The notes under the pieces are model-generated. The model did no database searches. It worked only from the letters and a program-made list of their open reading frames with translations, and was not told the origin of the DNA. Positions 53,672 to 62,322 of a stretch of DNA of 64,000 nt are shown here, piece after piece (position 1 is the first letter of the stretch; the number at the start of each line of letters is the position of its first letter). The stretch covers positions 3,736 through 67,735 of the forward strand of contig DASPPB010000080.1 in NCBI GenBank assembly GCA_035625725.1, written 5' to 3'. The translations under genes and the position numbers were made by a program. This stretch comes from GJ-E10 sp035625725. Its GTDB lineage: Bacteria; Pseudomonadota; Gammaproteobacteria; Burkholderiales; Burkholderiaceae_F.

Positions 53672-54061
53672 CTACGCCCGTTCAATGAGTTCGATCCGGT
53701 ACCGGTCAGGATCCTCCACAAAAGCGATCACCGTGCTGCCTCCTTTGACCGGACCCGGTTCCCGCGCGATTTTTCCTCCGGCCTGCCGAATTCGCTCACA
53801 GGTCGCCGCAACATCGGGCACGCCAAGCGCGATGTGCCCATACGCGCCGCCCAGCTCATAGCTGCTTACGCCATAGTTGTAGGTGAGCTCGATCTCCGCT
53901 TCACCCTCCGCATTGCCCCTGCCAAAACCGACAAAAGCCAGAGTGTATTTTTGTTCCGGGCGATCGGTAGTGCGTAACAGGTTCATTCCGAGTATCCGCG
54001 TATAAAAGTCGATCGAACGCTGCAGATCGCCGACCCGCAGCATGGTGTGCAGCAGTCTCAT
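53672..54061 (-). CDS. gloA: Lactoylglutathione lyase (glyoxalase I)
   Basis: Converts the methylglyoxal-glutathione hemithioacetal to S-lactoylglutathione. The 129-residue protein has the metal ligands in RLLHTMLRVGDLQRSIDFYT (His), EIELTYNYGVSSYELG (Glu), YGHIALGVPDV (His) and DPDRYRIELIER (Glu). The short length and four intact ligands match the Ni-dependent bacterial type. The frame stays open upstream to 54622, but that part is low-complexity and is rejected. Confidence 0.95.
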   Translation of the reverse strand: MRLLHTMLRVGDLQRSIDFYTRILGMNLLRTTDRPEQKYTLAFVGFGRGNAEGEAEIELTYNYGVSSYELGGAYGHIALGVPDVAATCERIRQAGGKIAREPGPVKGGSTVIAFVEDPDRYRIELIERA

Positions 54062-54500
54062 GGCGAAGTTCTCCTGAGTCGAAGTGCCAATGATTGCACC
54101 GGGGCGCCATTCGCGCCAGCGGCTCCCGACACCGTCTCGCCGCATCCGTCCCGGCGGCCCGGCTTCACCCCATACCCTCGACGCCCGTCCCCCATCCCTC
54201 GTGGGGGTCGGATCTCGCCTTTCTTGTGGAGCGGTACCTCTGCCCCGCGAACCGAACTGTAACGGCTTCGCCGTGGGCCGGCTAAGGAACCGACCGCGGA
54301 TGGATGGCACCGGCAAGTTGACGCGGTTGCGAGCGGCCCGAATCTCGCTACCATTTGCCGTCGGCGTTGCAGCGTACCCAGGGTCTGGCTGCGCCCGGCG
54401 AACGGCCGCCCCGTGCAGCAGGACCGGCCGCGGGTGCCGGTGCCGCGCGACACACCCGGGAGCCTTGCTGCCTCTCGCGAAACACCTCCAGGCACTTGTC
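54062..54500. other. Divergent intergenic region gloA / thioesterase
   Basis: About 440 bp, very GC-rich, with no supported gene. Both frames of the flanking genes remain open through it, which reflects base composition; the translations are arginine- and proline-rich without family features. It contains the hairpin CCCCCA-N7-TGGGGG (54189-54207). Confidence 0.45.
54189..54207. repeat. Short inverted repeat (hairpin)
   Basis: Six-base perfect stem CCCCCA (54189-54194) and TGGGGG (54202-54207) around a seven-base loop, in the gap between gloA and the thioesterase gene. It lies upstream of both flanking genes, so it is not a simple terminator for either. The function is unknown. Confidence 0.35.
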
Positions 54501-54926
54501 ATGTCGGAATCCATCATCACGTACCGAGGCACGGTGTACCCGTGGCATTGCGACCATGTCGGACACATGAATGTCATGTGGTACGTCGGCAAGTTCGATG
54601 AGGCCACGTGGCAATTGTTCAACGCAATCGGTCTTACGCCCTCGTACTTGCGGGAAGCGCGCCGCGGAATGGCCGCGGTCGATCAGCAGATTTCGTACTT
54701 CAAGGAGCTGCATGCGGGAGCCGTGGTGAGCGTCCGCAGCACAATTTTGGAGATTAAGGAAAGGAGCATCCGGTTCACGCACGAGATGCTGAACGACGAA
54801 ACGGGGGAAATCGCGGCCCGAACAACCCTCAAAGCGGTTCACCTCGATACGCAATTACGCAAATCGTGCGCCTTTGCCGACGGCATCTTCGCGCGGGCTT
54901 CGTCACTGACAAACCGGAAAACGTAA
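54501..54926 (+). CDS. Acyl-CoA thioesterase, 4-hydroxybenzoyl-CoA thioesterase (hot-dog) family
   Basis: A 141-residue single hot-dog domain protein. The catalytic segment is YPWHCDHVGHMNVMWYVGKF, with the Asp of the 4HBT type (D-x-x-G-H-x-N), and the central helix and strand (AVDQQISYFKELHAGAVVSV) follow the family. It probably hydrolyses acyl-CoA; the chain type is unknown. The start at 54501 is fixed by the family N-terminus. Confidence 0.88.
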   Translation: MSESIITYRGTVYPWHCDHVGHMNVMWYVGKFDEATWQLFNAIGLTPSYLREARRGMAAVDQQISYFKELHAGAVVSVRSTILEIKERSIRFTHEMLNDETGEIAARTTLKAVHLDTQLRKSCAFADGIFARASSLTNRKT

Positions 54927-55259
54927 GGCAAATACTCGTGGGTGCCTAAGAGCCGAACGGCCGAAACGGCGTTCCCCGCCGCGAGGCTCCCGTTTTCGGG
55001 CAAAGCGCTTGCGCGCTGCAGTCTCGTCCGCGCGCGGTGGCGTCCCTGATTGACCCCTTGACCGTGCGTTGCTTTGCGGCAAACAAAAGATGCCGGTCCT
55101 GCACTCTGGTCAAACGACACGGCAATGACGGATCGATACCATTCGATGGCATCGGCTCCCCCGGCACCGAACGTGCACCGGATCGCGAAACGCAATTTTC
55201 GTTGCACGTTACTCGGATTGGTCGCCGCCGGCGGGCGCCCGAAATTTGATCTTCAACCC
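54927..55259. other. Intergenic region between convergent genes
   Basis: About 330 bp between the thioesterase and DUF2784 genes, which point toward each other. No supported gene, no clear terminator hairpin with a T-tract, and no repeat were seen. Confidence 0.4.
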
Positions 55260-55625
55260 TTATCGCTTGGATCGGCGACGCCACAAAACTGCGTAGAAAA
55301 GCGCGTTTGCCAGCAGCACGGCCACCCCGAGAAAGACTTGCAGTTCTCGTGTCAATCCCGCCGGGTAGATCAGTTGCACAACGTAGTGCTCAACGAATCC
55401 ACCCGAATACCCCTTGGCCCCGGCCGCCCGCCGAAGCAAATTCTCCAGCGGAGTTAGCGGGCAAACCCAGCCGCTCAGCTCAATAAACGCGCCCCAAGCC
55501 ACGGCGGCCATGTGCAACCATTTGAGTCTGGGAAATTGCAAAACCAGTAGGCCACCGAAGATCACAAAAAGAAGGAAAGCCGCATGCGCCAGGAGCACAA
55601 AGTCGGCGCCAATTAGGGTCAGCAT
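55260..55625 (-). CDS. DUF2784 family membrane protein
   Basis: A 121-residue membrane protein with about four helices. The family pattern is visible: ADFVLLAHAAFLLFVIFGGL, WLHMAAVAWGAFIELSGWVCPLTPLE (the conserved W-x-CPLT-x-E), and FVEHYVVQLIYPAGLTRELQ. The function of DUF2784 is not known. An upstream in-frame ATG at 55706 would add 27 non-hydrophobic residues; the family length supports 55625, but both are possible. Confidence 0.85.
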   Translation of the reverse strand: MLTLIGADFVLLAHAAFLLFVIFGGLLVLQFPRLKWLHMAAVAWGAFIELSGWVCPLTPLENLLRRAAGAKGYSGGFVEHYVVQLIYPAGLTRELQVFLGVAVLLANALFYAVLWRRRSKR

Positions 55626-55706
55626 CTCGGCAATTGAAACGTTCAATGCACTTTGAATTTCAAAGCCTGCCGTCGTTAACGCGCTGTCCGGCACAAACGA
55701 CGACAT

Positions 55707-56845
55707 CCAACGGCCCCTGCAGCCTGCGCTTGCGGGGGCGGCCCAGGGAACTTACCGCGCGCGCAGACACGCCGAACAGTGCCCGACGCGCACCTCGCAC
55801 CGACGCTGCGTGACTCACACAAACCGCAATTGACGATTGGTCGCAGCGGCATCCCGAGGGGCGGATTTTTTCGAGTTGCGCGCTCAATCGTAGAACATGC
55901 TCAGCTCGCTGAATGTACCCCCTGTCAAAAGTGCCCTCTGTTCGCGCCACCAACTCAGCAGGCGAAAACAAGCGCAGATCACTTGATGGCAATCGGGACG
56001 GCGAGATGACCGTCTCGGCCGGATTGCAGCGAAATTCTGCGCACGGCGCACCGGGCCCTTTTTGCGGTCCTTTTTGCTTCATCTTGTTGGACCGTATACG
56101 CGTGTTGCAGACGGTCGCACCAAGAAACTACAAATCGAAAGGCAGATTCGCGGCGCCTCGCGCTGCGTGCGTTGCAAGGCCGAAATGCGCATCGGAGAAC
56201 CAAGGAGCCGGGATACGAGGACCGGGACTACGGGCGATCGGTGACAAAGCGGTGCCCGCATTCGGACGCATCGCGCGGCAAAGACACCGCGCCACAGTCT
56301 TCTCCTTCCTTCTGCAAATGCCTTCGTCTTGGCCAACAAAAATGGCCAAGCAACGAAAGATTGCGAGCGCGAGTCCGAAGATGGCAACGTCAACGGACAA
56401 GGGCCCCTTTCGGACGATGCGGTCGCATCGTTGCGCAAATTCCTGGCAGGGCGTGCACGGGATCGCCTCGGAGTTGCGCGCCTCTTATTCCATCGCGCAA
56501 AAACTTCGAAGAAGGTATTTGAGGCAGCGCGCATGCGGATCATGCCTTCGCGCGGACTCGCGCAATGTCACCGCATTCCGACTCTGAGACCCTTTGCCGC
56601 TCTGACGGCACCCGGTGATGGAGCGTTCTGGGGTGATGATGAGTAGCGTTTTCACGGGGGTACTGTCGCATCGGCGCATCTGTCCCGCCGCCCGATTTCG
56701 GTTAAGGTTGACCCCCTTGTTACTGAATCTGGTGCAGTTCGTTTCTTTGCCGCATCCGACGTACCAAACCCGCCGTGGTGGCGTGTGTCGTCGAACCGTG
56801 CGACCAAGGAGCGGAAGTTTCGTGCCGACTTGTGCGTAGCCGTCC
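55707..56845. other. Gene-poor stretch of about 1.1 kb
   Basis: The longest region of the window without a convincing gene. Frames of 60 to 220 codons exist on both strands but overlap each other, lack ribosome sites and show no family features, and base composition is less biased than in neighbouring genes. It could hold decayed genes or an unrecognised RNA. No transposase, integrase or terminal repeats were seen. Confidence 0.45.
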
Positions 56846-57178
56846 GTGACCAAGCCGACCGTACCCAAGAAGCCTCTCAACTACTGGCCACTCTTTGTGC
56901 CGCCCGCGTGCATCGGGCTTTGGTGGTGCATCCTTGCCGAGGCATTCGACACGGGAGTGGCAAACACCTTTGCAATCGTTACAAGCTGCGCCGTGGCCGT
57001 CGTTGCCGCATTGGTACTGCTGGCCGACGCCCTAGGGATCCAAGACAAGTATCTGCACGGCAGTGGACCGGACGATTCGGGGCGAACTCGCGCTCCGACG
57101 GGCGTTGTCAGAGCACTTGCGTTTCTCGCCCATTTGCGTCATTTCGTCCGCTCCAATACCGATCGCATTGACAAGTAG
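56846..57178 (+). CDS. Hypothetical two-helix membrane protein
   Basis: A possible 110-residue protein with a GTG start. It has a basic, proline-rich N-terminus (TKPTVPKKPLNYWP), one weak and one strong hydrophobic segment (FVPPACIGLWWCILAEAF and FAIVTSCAVAVVAALVLLAD), then a hydrophilic tail. No clear ribosome site is seen and no family is recognised. The helix pattern argues for a real gene, but it lies at the edge of a gene-poor stretch. Confidence 0.35.
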   Translation: MTKPTVPKKPLNYWPLFVPPACIGLWWCILAEAFDTGVANTFAIVTSCAVAVVAALVLLADALGIQDKYLHGSGPDDSGRTRAPTGVVRALAFLAHLRHFVRSNTDRIDK

Positions 57179-57446
57179 CTAGATACCCGCCTCGCGCCCA
57201 TAGTAGGCGCTCGTTACCTAGAGCCAACAGAAGCGCTGTCTCCCCCGAACGCCCGCCGAGCGCGCCGAGGTACTTGGAGGCCTGCATACGGCCCGGCGCG
57301 CTTGGAGGAGAATCTGTGCCTGGCCGGCTTGCGGTTTTCGTCGATGCTCCTGCATTGTTGAGGCAACAGAGGAATTCGCTTCCGCCTGCGCCTAAATTGG
57401 GCCTTGCGATGTGGCGGTCGGGACTTCCGAAAATCGAAAAAGCCCC

Positions 57447-57653
57447 ATGGTGGAACTGAAATCTCTTCTGACCTGCCCGCAATGCGGACATGCACGGCAA
57501 GAAACCATGCCGACCGACGCTTGCGTTTTCTTCTATGAGTGCGAACGGTGCAAGACTTTGCTGCGCCCGCGGCCCGGTGACTGCTGCGTTTTTTGCTCCT
57601 ATGGCTCTATGCGCTGCCCCCCGGCCCAGCGTGCGAGGACCTGTTGCGAATAG
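57447..57653 (+). CDS. GDCCVxC-domain small cysteine-rich protein
   Basis: A 68-residue protein with 10 cysteines. The N-terminal half has a zinc-ribbon-like set (LTCPQCGHARQE and YECERCKTLLRP); the C-terminal half carries the signature GDCCVFCSYGSMRCPPAQ. This matches the GDCCVxC (seleno)protein family, in which one cysteine is replaced by selenocysteine in some members; here all positions are cysteine and no in-frame TGA is present. Relatives are often near metal or mercury resistance genes. The function is unknown, perhaps thiol redox or metal binding. Confidence 0.78.
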   Translation: MVELKSLLTCPQCGHARQETMPTDACVFFYECERCKTLLRPRPGDCCVFCSYGSMRCPPAQRARTCCE

Positions 57654-57808
57654 TCCCCCGAGCGCACAAAATCAGCGATGCTGCGACGCCAAGGCTTTGA
57701 GGCCACGCGCTTTGACTGTGCGGATAAACGCGGTTCGGCTGACGGTATCGGGAAGTGGACGGCGCCGCCGTTGTTCATGCGCCGTGCCTCCCACTTGGGT
57801 GTCGAGAA

Positions 57809-60241
57809 ATGCGTGTCGGGTCTGCACTAGAGATTTATGAGCCCAGCGGCATTGCCGATGGACTAGTCGCGTGGATTCTTCGCCGGGCGCTGCGGCTGCT
57901 GCTCAGACCAGTTTTTTCTCCGAAGCGCTCGATTCCTTTTCAGAGACGATGGCTGCACGCGCTGACGCGCTTTGCGCCCCTGCCCCGAGGCATCGAGGTC
58001 GTGCGGGACTCGGTGGGCGAAGTGCCGGGCGAATGGCTGCGCCAGCGCGGCGTTGCGCCCGCCAAGGCTGGTGTTTTGCTCTACCTGCACGGTGGCGCCT
58101 ATTGTCTGGGCTCACCCGCAACCCACCGAGCGCTGACTGCCCGCCTCGCGCTAGCCACCGGCCTGCCCGTCTTCGCGGCCGATTATCGGCTGGCGCCGGA
58201 GCACCCGTTCCCGGCCGCGCTGAATGATGCACTGGGCACGTACAGGGCGTTGCAAACACAGGGACCGGTCGTACTTGCCGGTGACTCCGCAGGAGGCGGC
58301 CTCGCATTAAGCGTCGCACTTGCCATACGCGACGCGCACTTGCCGCCGCCGGCCGCCCTCTACCTCATCTCTCCCTGGGTCGACCTGTCTCCCGAGGGCG
58401 GCGTCGCGCGCGTGCCTCGGGGCGAAGTCATGCTGAGCGCCGCGTGGGCTGGCGACTGCGCCAGACATTACGCCGGTCCCGCGCCCGCCGAGACAGCGAT
58501 CATCGATTCCGGGCAGAACCGGCTGGAACAACCAGAGATCTCGCCCCTGCGAGCGCGCCTCGGAGGATTGCCGCCCACGCTCATTCAGGCGGGGACTGAC
58601 GAAATGCTGTACGGACAGGCCACAGAACTGCATGCAGCGCTTCAGGCTGCCGGCGTCGTAGCGCGCTGCGAAATTACGGCGCATCGCTGGCACGTATTCC
58701 AGATGCATGGCGGCATTTTGCGTAGCGCCGACGAAGCGATCGGACGCTCGGCGCGTTTTCTCATGGGGCCCATAGCCGCGGCGGCCACACCGGCACACTC
58801 TCATCACGCGGTGGTCATACTGGGGGCTGGCATGTCGGGCCTGTGCATGGCCATTGGGCTTCAGCGTGCTGGCATTCGGGACTTCGTGATTCTGGAACAA
58901 CAAGACGGTCTCGGCGGCACTTGGTGGGATAACACTTACCCTGGCGCCCATGTTGACGTGCCCGCCCCCCTGTATTCGTTTTCCTTTGAAGCAAATCCGG
59001 ATTGGTCAGATCGCTTTGCCTCCGCCTCCGAAATTCAGGCGTACATGCAGAAAGTCGCGGAGCGTCATCGGTTGCTGGGGCGCATTCGTCTGGCGACTCG
59101 AATTACCGCGGCCGACTTCGATGCATCGACTGCCCGGTGGCATTTCACCACCGCCCGGGGGGACACCTTTGAAGCTCCGTTTTTTGTCTGTAGCGCGGGC
59201 CCGCTGAATCAACCCCGCTGGCCCGATATTCCGGGCTTGCAAGATTTCCAAGGGACGCGGCTCCACTCGGCGCGCTGGGATTCGAGTTGCAACCTGGCCG
59301 CTCGCCGAGTGGCAGTCATCGGCACGGGCTCCACCGCCTGTCAGCTCGTGGCGCCGCTTGCGCGAGAGGCTCGGCAACTGTATGTGTTTCAGCGCACGGC
59401 CAACTGGGTGATGCCACGTCTGGACCGGCGCTACACGGCCCTCGACCGACTGCTGGCGAAGTTTCCGCCCTACGCGGCCCTGGTGCGGTGGATCTGGATG
59501 CAGACGCTGGAATTGATGCGGCGCGGTTTCGACGAAGGGACCTGGGTCCGCCGCGGCTTGCTCACGCTGGCCGCGTCACATCTGAAGCGCCAAGTGCCGC
59601 AGGCATCGCTTCGCGCCAAACTTACTCCGAACTATCCCCTCGGCTGCAAGCGCATCATTTACTCCAACGACTTTTTCCCCTCCTTCTCGCTGCCCAACGT
59701 AGAACTCGTGACGGAGCCGATCGAGCGCATAACCGCTTACGGCATCGTCACTGCCGACGGTTGCGACCGACCAATCGATGTGCTCGTGTGTGCGACGGGT
59801 TTCGATGTCGGGCACATGCTGTCGTCTGTGCGCGTGCGTGGATTGCAGGGTCGCAGCCTTCGGGAGGCTTGGAACCAGGGTCCAGAGGCGTACCACGGAA
59901 TCTCGGTACCGGGCTTTCCGAACCTGTTCTTGCTTCTGGGGCCCAATACCGGAACCGGGCACACATCGACGCTGCTTTTCATCGAGGCGCAGGTCCGCTA
60001 CGCGATCGCCTGTATTCGGGCTGTGCGCTCCGGGCAGCACCGTTGGATCGACGTGCGCGCGCAGGCATTTCGGGAGCACAACGATCGCCTGCAGACACGG
60101 TTGAGCGGCTCCGTCTGGAGCCACTGTCGAAGCTGGTACCGGCTCGAGAATGGCCGCGTTATCGCCCTTTTTCCGGGTTACACGCGCGAATACGTGCGAG
60201 CGCTGCACCGACCCAATCTGGGCGATTTCGAGCTGGTGTAG
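57809..60241 (+). CDS. Fusion of an alpha/beta-hydrolase esterase and a Baeyer-Villiger monooxygenase
   Basis: An 810-residue two-domain protein in one unbroken frame. Residues 1-320 form a hormone-sensitive-lipase-type esterase: oxyanion motif YLHGGAYCLGS (H94), nucleophile GDSAGG (S160), Asp in GTDEML (D264) and a histidine in HRWHVFQMH (about 292-300). Residues 330-810 form a flavin monooxygenase: FAD motif GAGMSG (339-344), GGTWWDNTYPGAHVD (369-383), the Baeyer-Villiger fingerprint FQGTRLHSARWD (480-491), a second Rossmann motif GTGSTA (505) and DVLVCATGF (657-665). The likely chemistry is ketone to ester, then ester to alcohol and acid. GTG at 57755 is an alternative start. An acyl-CoA ligase gene follows. 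Confidence 0.9.
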   Translation: MRVGSALEIYEPSGIADGLVAWILRRALRLLLRPVFSPKRSIPFQRRWLHALTRFAPLPRGIEVVRDSVGEVPGEWLRQRGVAPAKAGVLLYLHGGAYCLGSPATHRALTARLALATGLPVFAADYRLAPEHPFPAALNDALGTYRALQTQGPVVLAGDSAGGGLALSVALAIRDAHLPPPAALYLISPWVDLSPEGGVARVPRGEVMLSAAWAGDCARHYAGPAPAETAIIDSGQNRLEQPEISPLRARLGGLPPTLIQAGTDEMLYGQATELHAALQAAGVVARCEITAHRWHVFQMHGGILRSADEAIGRSARFLMGPIAAAATPAHSHHAVVILGAGMSGLCMAIGLQRAGIRDFVILEQQDGLGGTWWDNTYPGAHVDVPAPLYSFSFEANPDWSDRFASASEIQAYMQKVAERHRLLGRIRLATRITAADFDASTARWHFTTARGDTFEAPFFVCSAGPLNQPRWPDIPGLQDFQGTRLHSARWDSSCNLAARRVAVIGTGSTACQLVAPLAREARQLYVFQRTANWVMPRLDRRYTALDRLLAKFPPYAALVRWIWMQTLELMRRGFDEGTWVRRGLLTLAASHLKRQVPQASLRAKLTPNYPLGCKRIIYSNDFFPSFSLPNVELVTEPIERITAYGIVTADGCDRPIDVLVCATGFDVGHMLSSVRVRGLQGRSLREAWNQGPEAYHGISVPGFPNLFLLLGPNTGTGHTSTLLFIEAQVRYAIACIRAVRSGQHRWIDVRAQAFREHNDRLQTRLSGSVWSHCRSWYRLENGRVIALFPGYTREYVRALHRPNLGDFELV

Positions 60242-60464
60242 GGCCGCCTGTGCGCATGGTCTGGCCCGCGAGCCCGGGCGCACGTTTGGCAGTATTCGAA
60301 CAAAGACACGCTGCAGTGCAAAAACGTGTCACGACGCCCGCTCGGAGGTAAGCTAGTTACTTGTTTCGCGCGCAAGCTTTGCGCAGCGTAGACGCGGTTG
60401 GTTCGTCCCCGCGACCAATCGGCCGCCCGCAAACCCAGGAGCTTGCGGCTGCAAGGAGACGCCC

Positions 60465-62069
60465 ATGATTCGCTCGACCATGCCGCATATCCCATTGTCC
60501 GTAAATGATCTGCTCGAACGCGCCGGGCGACTGTTCCCCGAGGCACAGATCATCTCGCGGATGCCGGACAAGTCATACGTAAGGCGCACCAACGCAGACT
60601 TGTATCGGCGCGCGCGCCCATTGGCTGGCGCGCTGCTCAACGCCGGGCTGAGGAAAGGAGACCGGGTCGCGACACTGTGCTGGAATCACTATGCGCACCT
60701 TGAGTGCTATTTCGGAATCCCGGCAGCCGGCGGCGTGATGCATACGTTGAACCTTCGCCTTTCCCCCGAGGAGATCGCATGGATTGCCAACCACGCTCGC
60801 GACCGCTTTCTCGTGGTCGACGACGTGCTGCTGCCATTGCTCGAGAAATTTCGCAGTGCAACGAACTTCGAGCGCGTTTTCGTCGTCCCCTTGACGGGGG
60901 CACCGGTGAAGGCTCCCGACGTGAACTACGAGACGTTCATCGAACGGGCGCCTACAAACTTCACCTACGTGCCGCACGATGAGGACGACCCCGTGTCCAT
61001 GTGCTACACGTCGGGCACCACGGGGCGCCCCAAGGGCGTGGTCTATTCACATCGTTCGACCGTGTTGCACACGCTCGCCGTGAGCGCGACGGCTTCGAGC
61101 TGCGCTCGACCAGACGACATGGTTTGCCCCGTTGTCCCGATGTTCCACGCCAATGCCTGGGGCATGCCCTACTGCTGTGCGATGGTGGGCGCTTGTCTGA
61201 CCTTTCCAGGCCCGCATTTGGCCCCCGCTGATCTGCTTGATTTGTTCAACACGCAAAAAATCACGCTCGCATTCGGAGTGCCGACCATCTGGATTGGAAT
61301 TCTGCAATCGCTCGACGCGGATCCACAGGGTCGGCGCCTGCCTCCCGGGATGCGCATGCTCGTCGGGGGTGCGGCGCTGCCCGAAGCGACAATTCGGGGT
61401 TTTGCCCGGCACGGGGCCAGCGTCATGGTCGGATGGGGCATGACGGAAACCAGTCCCGTGGCCAGCGTTTCGGGCCACAAAAGCGAATTGCTTGCAATCA
61501 GCGCCGACGAGCGATTTCGACGCGCTGCGTTGGGCGGTGTACCCATTCCGCTCGTTGATGCCAGACTTATCGGCGAAGATGGCAGCGAACAAAGCTGGGA
61601 CGGGGTCAGCCTTGGCGAGCTGCAAGTACGCGGTCCGTTTGTGACGGGAGGCTATCACGAGGTTCCCACCGATCCCGAAAAGTTCACTTCCGACGGATTT
61701 TTGCGCACCGGCGATGTGGCAGCCATTGACACGCATGCGTTCATCCGAATCGCGGATCGCACGAAGGACCTGATCAAGTCGGGCGGCGAATGGATCAGCT
61801 CCGTTGACATGGAAGGGTATTTGATGGGTCATCCCGCGGTCCTCGAGGCCGCCGTGATTGCCATTCCTGATCCCAAATGGAGCGAACGTCCGCTGGCCTG
61901 CGTGGTGCTTAAACCGGGCACCAGTGCTAACGCCGATGAGCTGCGCGAATACCTTGCGCCGCATTTTGCCCGCTGGCAACTGCCGGAGCGCGTCGAATTT
62001 ATCGACGCCATACCACGAACTTCAACGGGTAAATTCTGGAAGGCAAAGCTGCGCGAGCGTTATTGTTAG
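60465..62069 (+). CDS. Acyl-CoA ligase (AMP-dependent synthetase), medium/long-chain type
   Basis: ANL-family ligase of 534 residues that activates carboxylic acids to CoA thioesters. The AMP-binding signature is MCYTSGTTGRPKGVVYSHRS, with VGWGMTETSPVAS, the ATP-binding aspartate in GFLRTGDVAAID, and the hinge and C-terminal lysine regions KDLIKSGGEWISSVDMEGYL and PRTSTGKFWKAKLR. It is close to AlkK/FadD-like ligases for medium and long chains. It lies 223 bp downstream of the esterase-monooxygenase fusion and could activate the acid that enzyme releases. Confidence 0.92.
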   Translation: MIRSTMPHIPLSVNDLLERAGRLFPEAQIISRMPDKSYVRRTNADLYRRARPLAGALLNAGLRKGDRVATLCWNHYAHLECYFGIPAAGGVMHTLNLRLSPEEIAWIANHARDRFLVVDDVLLPLLEKFRSATNFERVFVVPLTGAPVKAPDVNYETFIERAPTNFTYVPHDEDDPVSMCYTSGTTGRPKGVVYSHRSTVLHTLAVSATASSCARPDDMVCPVVPMFHANAWGMPYCCAMVGACLTFPGPHLAPADLLDLFNTQKITLAFGVPTIWIGILQSLDADPQGRRLPPGMRMLVGGAALPEATIRGFARHGASVMVGWGMTETSPVASVSGHKSELLAISADERFRRAALGGVPIPLVDARLIGEDGSEQSWDGVSLGELQVRGPFVTGGYHEVPTDPEKFTSDGFLRTGDVAAIDTHAFIRIADRTKDLIKSGGEWISSVDMEGYLMGHPAVLEAAVIAIPDPKWSERPLACVVLKPGTSANADELREYLAPHFARWQLPERVEFIDAIPRTSTGKFWKAKLRERYC

Positions 62070-62322
62070 GGCGCTGCGGTCGGCGCGACGGCTTTCTTTT
62101 CGGACTCTCGCGCCTTGGCCGGTAACCGGTCTTGTGCACAACCGACGACGTTGCCTCGGGGCCCTCGCATCCCGGCGTGAGGCCAGGCGCGAACGACGCG
62201 GTCGACTGGCGACGGCCGGGAGCAGAATAAGGCGCTTTGCACTGGCCACCCTGGGGAAGCGAGGCCGGCGTGTGGAGCGTTTCCATGCGCGCGCCGCCCG
62301 TAGAAGTCCACGCACCGACGCG

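Noticed and set aside
54084..54500. 139-codon extension upstream of the thioesterase
   Set aside because: Arg/Pro-rich low-complexity translation; the hot-dog domain begins at 54501.
57447..57653. Selenocysteine version of the GDCCVxC protein
   Set aside because: All signature positions are encoded by cysteine codons and there is no in-frame TGA before the stop.
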